A DNA stretch of 31,678 nucleotides from the IMG/VR virus record IMGVR_UViG_3300027985_001790, positions 1 to 31,678 of that record; one strand, given 5' to 3'. The number at the start of each line of letters is the position of its first letter. Positions within the stretch are counted from its first letter, which is position 1. Source of the stretch: a virus. The notes under the pieces were generated by a model. It ran no database searches and was not told the origin of the DNA. It was given only the letters and a program-made list of their open reading frames with translations. This document shows, piece by piece, positions 8,130-15,004 of this stretch. A program made the position numbers and the translations under genes.

Positions 8130-8522
8130 ATGTTCGGCATGAAAGGGAAATCGTGGTTCGATCCGGAATACGTCAAACGCAAAGCGAATAGGGGCTGTTT
8201 CAAAAGCCTGAATCACGCCGCAGCCGCGATCCGCATCACGGCAAGAAGAAGTATCCGACGAAACAGGAAGGAGTCGCCGGCGGGAACGCCGCCGCATACG
8301 AGACGCGGCCAGTTGAAACGCGGTCTGCTGTACAACGTGGACCGGGCCAAGCTGACAGCGGTGATCGGACCGGCGTATACGTTCGTCGGGAAGTCGGGCA
8401 GTGCGCATGAATTCGGTGGGGAGTATTTCGGACGGAAGTACCCCGCGCGTCCCTTCATGGGACCGGCGTTACAAGCAAATCTGCATAAAATTCCTCCCAT
8501 GTGGGCAAATTCAGTTAAGTAA
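8130..8522 (+). CDS. HK97 gp10-like head-tail / minor tail protein
   Basis: This 130-aa, very basic protein ends in a pattern typical of the HK97 gp10-like family: a HEFGG segment, then PARPFMGPAL, then a final helix. The N-terminal half holds the usual amphipathic helix with Arg-rich turns (AAAIRITARRSIRRNRK). Proteins of this family sit at the neck and help join the tail to the head. It starts at ATG 8130, one base after the previous stop, and is followed by structured element D and the tail tube gene. Confidence 0.8.
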   Translation: MFGMKGKSWFDPEYVKRKANRGCFKSLNHAAAAIRITARRSIRRNRKESPAGTPPHTRRGQLKRGLLYNVDRAKLTAVIGPAYTFVGKSGSAHEFGGEYFGRKYPARPFMGPALQANLHKIPPMWANSVK

Positions 8523-8606
8523 AAAAACAATTTCGCACCGGGTCGTACCCGATCGCCCCCGCCGGCGATAGAGGCGGGCGCCGAAGGCGAAATCTTGGAG
8601 GTGTGT
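8523..8606 (+). promoter_or_regulatory. Structured intergenic RNA element D, before the tail tube gene
   Basis: The 84 bases between two genes can fold almost completely. An outer stem joins ATTTCGC (8530-8536) to GCGAAAT (8587-8593). Inside it are CGGGT/ACCCG with a CGT loop (8539-8551) and a GC-rich arm (CGCCC 8554-8558 with GGGCG 8576-8580). The outer stem ends four bases before the GGAGG ribosome site (8597-8601) of the tail tube gene. The CGGGT-CGT-ACCCG hairpin resembles hairpin 3 of element C, but the branching differs from elements A, B and C. The folds are my reading and were not computed. Confidence 0.55.
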
Positions 8607-9044
8607 ATGAGTTATAAGGTAGGTTTTGAGGCGAAAATCTTTTATGGAACAGCCGGAACCAAGGCGGCAACCGAACTGAAGCATGTTGCTGATTCGGTAT
8701 CGCTGAACATTGAAAAAGGCAGCGTCGAAGTGGCGGTTCGGTCGTCGGAATGGAAGAAGGTGCTGTCGGGCCTGAAGGACGCATCGGAGGAATTCACGCT
8801 GGCCGGAAATACGGCGGATGCGGGGTTCCAGGCGATCAAGACGGCATTTTTCGGCAACTCGATGATCGCGTTGTTCATCGCCGACGCCGAGACCGGCGGT
8901 TCAGGGCTGGATGCCGACTTCGAGATTACCACCTTCAATCGATCCGAAGGATTGGAGGACGTCATCAACTACGCGGTGACGGCAAAACCCTCGGCGAATT
9001 CCGAACGCGAACCGGCGTGGGTCGATGGTTCCAGCGGTACATAA
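8607..9044 (+). CDS. Major tail tube protein
   Basis: A 145-aa beta-rich protein with the look of siphovirus tail tube subunits: MSYKVGFEAKIFYG, a central SSEWKKVLSGLKDASEEFTL loop and strand, and a late DFEITTFNRSEGLEDV segment. Hundreds of copies would stack into the tail tube. The start is ATG 8607, five bases after GGAGG; an upstream in-frame TTG at 8595 overlaps that ribosome site. The place after the neck genes and before the tail assembly chaperone supports the call. No sheath gene is visible, so the tail is non-contractile. Confidence 0.8.
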   Translation: MSYKVGFEAKIFYGTAGTKAATELKHVADSVSLNIEKGSVEVAVRSSEWKKVLSGLKDASEEFTLAGNTADAGFQAIKTAFFGNSMIALFIADAETGGSGLDADFEITTFNRSEGLEDVINYAVTAKPSANSEREPAWVDGSSGT

Positions 9045-9141
9045 TCCAAGTTCATTTTCTTTCTGCTTCCGTAGCACAAAGCGCGGAGCTTGAAGAAGAA
9101 CTAACGCAATCCGTCGTATGGATAAAAAGGAGATCTGAACA

Positions 9142-9624
9142 ATGAAATGTTTTAAGGATAACGCGGGACGCAACTGGACGGTCAGCGTCAATGTCGCCAC
9201 GGTCAAACGGGTAAAGTCGCTGCTGGATGTAAACCTGATGGAAGCGGTCGAGGGCGACCTCTTGGAACGTCTGGCGCTGGACCCGATTCTGCTGTGCGAT
9301 GTGGTTTATGCGATCTGCAAACCGGAGGCCGATACGCAGAACGTGACGGATGAACAGTTCGGCGCAGCCATGGCGGGCGATGCCATCGAACATGCCACGC
9401 TGGCCTTGCTGGAGGAACTGGCGGATTTTTTCCCGGAGGGGAAGCGTCGGGTGCTGCGGAAGGCGCTGGACAAGCTGAAAAACGTGGAAGCGAAAGCAAT
9501 CAACGCGGCGAACATCTACCTCGAAAGCCCCGAACTGGAGAAGAGAATCGACGCCGAGCTGAGCAATATTACCGGCTCCTCTGGGAACTTGGCGGCACCG
9601 CCGGAGTCAGTCCCGAATCCCTGA
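9142..9624 (+). CDS. Tail assembly chaperone, G-like frame
   Basis: This 160-aa acidic protein lies between the tail tube and tape measure genes, where siphoviruses encode the G/GT chaperone that loads the tape measure. The N-terminal pattern (FKDNAGRNWTVSVNVATVKR, LLCDVVYAICKPEA, ADFFPEGKRRVLRKALDKL) matches a family I recall at this position. The C-terminus is Gly, Ser and Pro rich (PPESVPNP). The start is ATG 9142 after AAAAAGGAG. A second conserved frame, shifted by -1, runs through its 3' end into the T-like ORF. A perfect slippery heptamer, T TTT TTC, lies in phase at 9426-9432, although a later shift would keep more of the G part. Confidence 0.8.
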   Translation: MKCFKDNAGRNWTVSVNVATVKRVKSLLDVNLMEAVEGDLLERLALDPILLCDVVYAICKPEADTQNVTDEQFGAAMAGDAIEHATLALLEELADFFPEGKRRVLRKALDKLKNVEAKAINAANIYLESPELEKRIDAELSNITGSSGNLAAPPESVPNP

Positions 9625-9638
9625 CGCTGCGCGAATTA
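9477..9638 (+). other. Open -1 frame overlapping the 3' end of the chaperone gene
   Basis: In the frame one base behind the G-like gene the sequence stays open through this stretch. From about 9561 it reads QYYRLLWELGG and then VSPESLTLRELL, which continues straight into the T-like ORF and has the conserved look of GT proteins. I find no ATG or GTG in that frame here. Expression of the T part is therefore best explained by -1 ribosomal frameshifting. Candidate sites are T TTT TTC at 9426-9432 and G AAA AAC at 9477-9483; neither is proven. Confidence 0.6.
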
Positions 9639-9845
9639 TTGATCCTGGCGGAGAATGCTGAAAAGGCCCGATGGAATCACACGGCATCCATTCTGGCGAT
9701 GCTGTTCAACCTCAATCGCGACCCGAAAAAGCACCGTCTGGTTACGCCGGAAACGTTCAATCCCTACGCCGATCACAAAGTTAAAAAGGACAGTCAGATG
9801 GCCTTCGACGCGATGAAAGCCATCTGGGTAAAAAATCAGGCATGA
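9639..9845 (+). CDS. Tail assembly chaperone, T-like frame (likely made as a frameshift fusion)
   Basis: As an isolated ORF this begins only with TTG at 9639 and has no ribosome site in front, so independent translation is unlikely. The sequence NAEKARWNHTASILAMLFNL, then NRDPKKHRL and a PETFNPYADH segment, is typical of the T-like protein encoded after G in siphoviral chaperone modules. The conserved part extends upstream in the same frame to at least 9561. The functional product is probably a G-T fusion that binds the tape measure protein. Its stop lies inside a 10-bp overlap (9836-9845) with the convergent DUF2442 gene. Confidence 0.72.
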   Translation: MILAENAEKARWNHTASILAMLFNLNRDPKKHRLVTPETFNPYADHKVKKDSQMAFDAMKAIWVKNQA

Positions 9846-10231
9846 ATCAGATCGGTCTTTTTACGGGGGCGACCGCCCTTGGCTCCGTTGGCGCGAGAGG
9901 CGGCGGCTTTTTTGGTACTGACGGTAGATCCTCCGGTTTGTGCAAAGGTTTTCCGGGCTTCTTTGACTCTGACCGAAGCCCGAATTTTCCGCCAGCCGTC
10001 GAGCGACGGCAGTTTGCTGGCATTTTCCGGATGGCGCAACAGTTCAAGTTCCAGACCGATCACCGCATCCGGCCATTCCAAACCATCGCCGAGGAGTTCG
10101 ATATGTTTGATTTCACGTAACGTGCATTCTTCAAACCACGGATAACGTTTGAACGGGAGGATAAAAGTTTCAGCTCCCAACACCACGGTAATGTGGTCCA
10201 AGGAGACTTCAGTGACTTCCGGCTTAGGCAT
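9836..10231 (-). CDS. DUF2442 domain protein (partner of DUF4160)
   Basis: This 131-aa protein starts at the ATG complementary to 10229-10231, overlapping the end of the DUF4160 gene by 8 bases. The first 90 or so residues fit DUF2442, including the closing LEWPDAVIGLELELL pattern. The C-terminal 40 residues are Lys, Arg, Ala and Gly rich (RANGAKGGRPRKKTD) and look like a disordered DNA-binding tail. DUF2442 genes are often paired with DUF4160 genes in putative toxin-antitoxin-like operons; function is not proven. Both lie antisense within the late operon. The 3' end overlaps the convergent tail chaperone gene, with no terminator between. Confidence 0.82.
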   Translation of the reverse strand: MPKPEVTEVSLDHITVVLGAETFILPFKRYPWFEECTLREIKHIELLGDGLEWPDAVIGLELELLRHPENASKLPSLDGWRKIRASVRVKEARKTFAQTGGSTVSTKKAAASRANGAKGGRPRKKTDLIHA

Positions 10232-10457
10232 GAGCGTGATTCCATTCTTTGATGAGGTCATCCTGGTTCTCCTTAATAAACTTTTGAACGCGATGTAATT
10301 CCGCATTGGAGACTTTGCCTTTTACCGACAATACCTCGGCATCTTCCAACGCAATCCGAATGACAATGTCATCCTTGATTACATGTACATGAGCCGGGTC
10401 ATGGTCGCCAAACCAGATTACAATCGCCCATCCTTTGTATCGCGCAACAACAGGCAT
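10224..10457 (-). CDS. DUF4160 domain protein (putative toxin-like partner)
   Basis: A 77-aa protein with the hallmark of DUF4160: a small basic and hydrophobic N-terminus (MPVVARYKGWAIVIWFGDH) followed by DPAHVHVIKDD, then a short helix with basic and acidic residues. The HVH motif is the family signature. It is the first gene of a two-gene minus-strand operon and is coupled to the DUF2442 gene by an 8-base overlap. A good promoter lies just upstream at 10479-10507. The pair is likely a moron expressed from the prophage independently of the late genes. A toxin role is suggested by association only. Confidence 0.85.
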   Translation of the reverse strand: MPVVARYKGWAIVIWFGDHDPAHVHVIKDDIVIRIALEDAEVLSVKGKVSNAELHRVQKFIKENQDDLIKEWNHAHA

Positions 10458-10478
10458 TGCAATTTCTCGTTTCTGATA

Positions 10479-10507
10479 ATTATAACCTAACTTGTTTGGT
10501 TTTTCAA
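10479..10507 (-). promoter_or_regulatory. Sigma70-type promoter for the DUF4160-DUF2442 operon
   Basis: Read on the minus strand, TTGAAA (complement of 10502-10507) is followed after exactly 17 bases by a consensus TATAAT (complement of 10479-10484). The DUF4160 ATG lies about 20 bases further downstream. The local sequence is AT-rich compared with the tail genes. It is the cleanest promoter I see in the window and explains how the antisense pair can be expressed in a lysogen. Confidence 0.75.
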
Positions 10508-10540
10508 TCCCTGTTATTTAGAAAAGGACATAAATAAGCG

Positions 10541-12925
10541 ATGGCAACTTCGAGTTCCAACATCAAGACCGGACTGGCTTACATCGAGCTGACGGTCGAA
10601 AACAACGCGATGGTGCGCGGTTTGAAAGCCGCCCAAGCGAAGCTGAAAGCGTTCAGCGATTCGATCACGGCGACGGGGAAAAAGCTGCTGCTGATCGGTG
10701 GTCTGATTGCGCTTCCGTTTGCTGCCGGGGTCAACGCCTATGCCGACTTCGAAAAGCAGATGGCGAATGTCTCGACGATGTTGGACGAGCCCGCGAAGTA
10801 CATGGATGAGTACCGCAAGAGCATCCGGGAGATGTCCATCGAGTTCGGTGAAGGGACCGATACGCTGTCGAAAGGACTGTACGATATCCTTTCGGCGTCG
10901 GTCGATCCCGCCAAGGCGCTGGATGTACTGGCGGTTGCGGCGAAAGCTGCGAAAGGCGGAATGACCGACACCGGGATTGCGGCGGACTCAATCACTACCA
11001 TCCTGAACGCATTCGGGCTTTCGGCAGACCACGCGTCCGATGTTTCCGATCTCTTGTTCGCCGTGGTTAAAAGAGGCAAGACGACCTTTGCGGAACTGGC
11101 TCCGTCCATCGGCCTTGTGGCTACGACCGCCGCGACCGCCGGGGTTTCATTCGAGGAATTCGGTGCGGCAATCGCGACCATGACCCGGCATGGGGTACGG
11201 ACTGAGAACGCAGTGACGGCTTTGAACGCGATCATTTCGACCTTCCTGAAACCGAGTGACGAAGCGGCAAAATACGCCCGTACGCTCGGTTTTGAAATGT
11301 CTTCCGCGGCGTTGAAAAGCGAGGGGCTTGCGGAAATTTTTGAGAAGATCAAAAAGTTGTCGCCAGATGACATTGCCACCTTGTTCCCGAATGTCCGGGC
11401 GATTCGCGGGATCCTGCCGGCACTTAAAAATATGGAAGGCTTCAACTACGACATGGAGGTGATGCGCAAGCGCGGCGGCATGGCGGAGGTAGCCTATCAG
11501 AAAATGGCGGCTACGCTTTGGGAATCCATGGCGCGGCTGAAACAGGCAGGGATTCAGGTACTGACCGTAATCGGTGAGGCATTAGGGCCGATGGTCAAGA
11601 CCAAAACAGATCTCTTCGTAGCCTATCTCAAGCAGGTAATCGAGTGGATCAAGGCGCACAAGGAAGTGATCGTCACGGTAACGAAAATCGGCGCGGCAGT
11701 GACGGCGGCCGGGGCGCTTCTGGTCGGATTCGGCACCGTGTTGCAAGTAGCGGCGGTGGCGGCCGGATTGCTGGGCGGGGTGCTCAAAACGGTACTGTTC
11801 GTGATCGTCGGCGGCAGTAAAATCCTCTGGCTGCTGATGGCTCCGCTGGTCCTGATCAAAGCCGGGATTATTGCCCTTGGCGGCGTTCTTGGTGCGCTGC
11901 TGACGCCGGTGGTACTGGTCAAACTGGCCATCGTCGGAATCGTGGCTTATCTGCTATACGCGACCGGAGTAATCGGTCAGGTGGTCGATTGGGTGAAGGA
12001 AAAGTTTGCCGTCGTTTCTGAATTCGCGAAAACATCGTTTCAGGGAATCAAGGATGCTCTGGCGGCGGGAGACGTGATGCTGGCGGCAAAGATTTTCTGG
12101 CAGTCGCTGAAAGTTGCCTGGCTGGCCGGGATCAATGAACTGAAGCAGCTCTGGGTGACGTTCAAAAAGTGGTATCAGACGGTTACCTCGGAGACTTTTT
12201 ACGGCGCGATTTCGATCATCACCGACGCCTGGGCATCGCTGAAAACCGTCTGGATCAACACCGTTTCGTTCCTGCTGGATATCTGGAACATTTTTTTAAA
12301 AAGCCTGAAATCGGCCTGGATCGCGTCACAGGCATTTCTGCAGAAATGCTGGCTGGATTTCATGGGCATGATCGATCCGAGCATTGATGTGGAAGCGGCG
12401 AAAAAGCTGGTCGACGATGAGACCGAGATGAAGGAAAACGAGGCGCAAAGCGAGCTCAATAACAAATTGAAAGAATCCGCCGCATCCGCCAATCAGGACA
12501 AGGCGGCAATTGAAAAGGAACGCGCCGATAAACAGGCGATTATCGCCCAGCAGCAGGAAGCGGATAGAGCCGGAATCGACGCCGAAGCGAGTGACGCCAT
12601 GAAAGCATCCATGGACGCCTTGAAACAGGGCAAGGATGAATGGAAGAAAGCCATCGACGAAGCCAAGGCAAAGAAAGAATCCGGCGAGAAGCAGTCCGGC
12701 AAAATCGGCGAGTTGCAGGACAAGATCAAAAACGCCGCTCCAGAAGTCGCGGCAGCTCATGGCAAGACTGAAGTCGGCGGGACGTTTTACGCTGATGCAT
12801 TGAAAGCGCTGTCATCCGGCAACGCCGCCGAACGCACCGCGACTGCAACCGAGGAAATCAAAAAGAACACCAGGAAAACCAACCAGCTCCTGGAGAATAA
12901 TTCCAGCGGGCTGGTTTATGAGTGA
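10541..12925 (+). CDS. Phage tail tape measure protein
   Basis: This 794-aa protein sets the tail length and later helps DNA entry. It has the TP901-type tape measure core: GGLIALPFAAGVNAYADFEKQ, the MSIEFGEGTDTLSKGLYDI region, and TTILNAFGLSADHASDVSD, up to about residue 310. Hydrophobic segments follow (about 385-480), then a long Ala, Lys, Glu-rich coiled-coil region (about 620-760). The start is ATG 10541; the ribosome site is weak (AAAAGG, about 13 bases away). It follows the antisense pair, so late transcription must cross that insertion. At this length a tail in the 100 nm range is expected from the usual ratio; that is an estimate. Confidence 0.92.
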   Translation: MATSSSNIKTGLAYIELTVENNAMVRGLKAAQAKLKAFSDSITATGKKLLLIGGLIALPFAAGVNAYADFEKQMANVSTMLDEPAKYMDEYRKSIREMSIEFGEGTDTLSKGLYDILSASVDPAKALDVLAVAAKAAKGGMTDTGIAADSITTILNAFGLSADHASDVSDLLFAVVKRGKTTFAELAPSIGLVATTAATAGVSFEEFGAAIATMTRHGVRTENAVTALNAIISTFLKPSDEAAKYARTLGFEMSSAALKSEGLAEIFEKIKKLSPDDIATLFPNVRAIRGILPALKNMEGFNYDMEVMRKRGGMAEVAYQKMAATLWESMARLKQAGIQVLTVIGEALGPMVKTKTDLFVAYLKQVIEWIKAHKEVIVTVTKIGAAVTAAGALLVGFGTVLQVAAVAAGLLGGVLKTVLFVIVGGSKILWLLMAPLVLIKAGIIALGGVLGALLTPVVLVKLAIVGIVAYLLYATGVIGQVVDWVKEKFAVVSEFAKTSFQGIKDALAAGDVMLAAKIFWQSLKVAWLAGINELKQLWVTFKKWYQTVTSETFYGAISIITDAWASLKTVWINTVSFLLDIWNIFLKSLKSAWIASQAFLQKCWLDFMGMIDPSIDVEAAKKLVDDETEMKENEAQSELNNKLKESAASANQDKAAIEKERADKQAIIAQQQEADRAGIDAEASDAMKASMDALKQGKDEWKKAIDEAKAKKESGEKQSGKIGELQDKIKNAAPEVAAAHGKTEVGGTFYADALKALSSGNAAERTATATEEIKKNTRKTNQLLENNSSGLVYE

Positions 12926-13757
12926 GTCTGTGATGAGTACGAAAATCGAACCCGCATTTTATGACCGTTCGCAGGCGATCAACAGCGACGGCAGCTACTC
13001 CGGCGCGGAGATTCCGTACTTCGTGTTCGGAGTTGACAGCGAAGAATCCGCCCTGGCTTTTGCCTATGAAAATACCGACGCGTTCTATGCCGGACTGCCC
13101 CGCCAGACCGTTGAAATCGAAGAGCGGATCAATGCCGACACCTTTAAAGTCACGGTCAAATACCAGAGCAACTCCTACAGTGTTAATGCCGAAGACAACG
13201 AACCGGAACCGATGTTTTCCTTCGATACCGGCGGGGCGACCATGCACCTCACGCAGTCGCTGGAAACCATGGACTCATATCCCAATGATGCTCCCGATTA
13301 TGGCGGAGCTATCGGCTACGACGGCGAGAATGTGAATGGCGTTGATGTGGTCCAGCCGGTGATGAATTTTTCGGAAACCCACTATTTCAAACAGAGCCGG
13401 GTGACCACTTCATTCAAACGTACCATCGCCCGACTGACCGGCACCGTCAACAGCGACACCTTTCGCGGCTACACCGCCGGGGAAGTGCTGTTTCTGGGAG
13501 CCAGCGGTACCCTCCGCGGCAAAAGCAAAAAGGCTCTGTGGGAGATTACCTACAAGTTTTCGGTATCTACCACAAAGGAAGATTTCGATGTCGGGGACAT
13601 GACCATTTCCCGCAAAAGCGGCTGGGATTATCTCTGGGTCCGTTACTCCGACAAACCCGAAGACGGCGAAGTTCTCAAAAAACCCTCCGCCGCCTACATC
13701 GAACGCGTCTATGAACGCGAATCCTTCGCATCCCTCGGGCTTGGCAAAGGGGCATAG
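12918..13757 (+). CDS. Conserved tail protein, probably distal tail / baseplate
   Basis: A 279-aa beta-rich protein overlaps the tape measure gene by 8 bases. The position right after the tape measure fits the distal tail protein or hub. Recognisable stretches are FDTGGATMHLTQSLET, NFSETHYFKQSRVTTSFK, AGEVLFLGASGTLRGKSKK and GWDYLWVRYSDKPEDG, which match a family I recall from prophage-like clusters in Planctomycetota and relatives. I know no function for that family. An alternative ATG at 12933 would shorten it by five residues. A structured 308-base leader for the next gene follows. Confidence 0.72.
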   Translation: MSESVMSTKIEPAFYDRSQAINSDGSYSGAEIPYFVFGVDSEESALAFAYENTDAFYAGLPRQTVEIEERINADTFKVTVKYQSNSYSVNAEDNEPEPMFSFDTGGATMHLTQSLETMDSYPNDAPDYGGAIGYDGENVNGVDVVQPVMNFSETHYFKQSRVTTSFKRTIARLTGTVNSDTFRGYTAGEVLFLGASGTLRGKSKKALWEITYKFSVSTTKEDFDVGDMTISRKSGWDYLWVRYSDKPEDGEVLKKPSAAYIERVYERESFASLGLGKGA

Positions 13758-13882
13758 GAGAGTTTCGACTACGTCGACCAGCGCGTGCCCGCTGGACCGG
13801 CCCCGGGTACGACCCGGTGCGTGATTTCTTTGCGGAATTTGATGTGCTGACGCACCTCTAAATTTCGCAAAGGAGTGCCGCC
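13758..13882 (+). promoter_or_regulatory. Structured intergenic RNA element C
   Basis: The element has the same order of hairpins as elements A and B. TCGAC/GTCGA lies at 13765-13777. CCAGCG/CGCTGG lies at 13778-13795. CCGGGT/ACCCGG lies at 13803-13817. A 13-bp stem with one G-T wobble joins 13828-13840 to 13860-13872 and encloses GTGC/GCAC (13844-13855). It ends in GGAGTGCCGC, as element B does. The paired bases differ from element B while pairing is kept in hairpins 1, 4 and 5, which is the pattern expected of a conserved RNA structure. Confidence 0.7.
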
Positions 13883-14065
13883 AAACAAGAAAAATTCGGC
13901 CGCTCGTTGGATGAATCCGTTAAGCAAAAAACGGGTGCCGCAGGCGGTCTTTTTGGGTAGGATTCATTCAACAATAATGGTGCAGGCCAATGGCCTGCCG
14001 GGGGGTGTCGGGGCGAGGAGCCCCGGCTTGGGGTGCGGGGATTATTCCCCGCCAAGGGAGACAGC
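13883..14065 (+). promoter_or_regulatory. Chain of hairpins in the leader of the 312-aa gene
   Basis: No gene is visible here. Instead there are consecutive strong inverted repeats. A 13-bp stem with one G-T pair joins 13906-13918 to 13960-13972. It encloses a CCGC/GCGG hairpin followed by TCTTTTT, which looks like an attenuator. GCAGGCC/GGCCTGC lies at 13982-13998, CGGGGC/GCCCCG at 14009-14025, and GCGGGGA/TCCCCGC at 14035-14052. The last stem ends just before the AAGGGAG ribosome site (14054-14060). Together with element C this leader is almost fully folded. Confidence 0.6.
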
Positions 14066-15004
14066 ATGAATGATTTGGATAAGGTATCGGCCGGGCAGAG
14101 CTTTGTTCCCAGAGCTGGAGCATGGAACGCGTTCATTGACGCAGCCCGGTATGTGAAGAATATGCAGGGCGGTATGACCGTGGATGCCGGCAAACGTCAG
14201 GCACGGGCGGGAATCGTACTGATTCACAATATGTCGGACGATGACATGCTGGTGTTCGCTCCGATGTACATTTCAGGTCCGGTGGTGGAAGTGGAAGACG
14301 AGGAAACGGCGCTGAAGTTCATGGATGGATTTCCGGCGTTCACGGCAGACAAATTTACCGAAGAGGACGATTTAACCAAACCGCTGGTGATTTTGCAGCA
14401 GCCGATCAAGTCAGATGAAATGGGCAAGGCGCTGATTGCCGGGATCACGCCGGTACGACTGGTGGGTTCCGATGCCGATGATGAAAATGAATATGTCGTT
14501 CCCATCCTGGAGGATGCGACAGCGTTTAAAACGGCGGCAAGTGGCGATTGCCGGATAATCTGGAAGGGAGAAGGAGACGAAAGCTGGGCAATCGTACAGA
14601 TGAACACTGCGGCATCCGAAGACTACAACGGTCCGTTCAAAATTATCGATGGCGAGTCCGGAATTGAGGTTGTGGACGGACGCGGCCTCGATGAAAACTA
14701 TGCCGGATATGCGATGGGCAACGGCGAATTGGAAGCGATAGAAACTGGCGTTCCCGAAGGTACTGCGCCGGGCTATATCTGCCTCAAAGCCGAGTTCGAT
14801 GAAACCGAGGAAACCTTCTCCTGGTCGTATATCATTTCAGAATATCCAGAGATAGAAGTCACGGAAAGTATCGCCATTTACCCGCTCGGTTACGTAGATA
14901 TCGGAGAGGACGGCGAAAGCAGAAAAATCATTCAGTTTCATCACGCCGCACCACAGTTGTGGGTACTGGGCGAATGTGAAACTGACGCGAGTGCTTCATC
15001 ATGA
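14066..15004 (+). CDS. Tail-associated protein of unknown function, 312 aa
   Basis: I do not recognise the family. The start is ATG 14066, five bases after AAGGGAG. The N-terminus (DLDKVSAGQSFVPRAGAWNAFIDAARYVK) resembles the opening of virion proteins that precede Ser-rich or Ser-Gly-repeat proteins in related prophages. The rest is acidic and beta-rich (EDEETALKFMDGF, EDDLTKPLVIL, EVTESIAIYPLGYVDIGED). It has no membrane segment and no Cys clusters. The stop overlaps the next ATG as ATGA, so it is translated together with the Ser-Gly/Cys protein and is probably its partner in the tail tip. Confidence 0.65.
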   Translation: MNDLDKVSAGQSFVPRAGAWNAFIDAARYVKNMQGGMTVDAGKRQARAGIVLIHNMSDDDMLVFAPMYISGPVVEVEDEETALKFMDGFPAFTADKFTEEDDLTKPLVILQQPIKSDEMGKALIAGITPVRLVGSDADDENEYVVPILEDATAFKTAASGDCRIIWKGEGDESWAIVQMNTAASEDYNGPFKIIDGESGIEVVDGRGLDENYAGYAMGNGELEAIETGVPEGTAPGYICLKAEFDETEETFSWSYIISEYPEIEVTESIAIYPLGYVDIGEDGESRKIIQFHHAAPQLWVLGECETDASASS

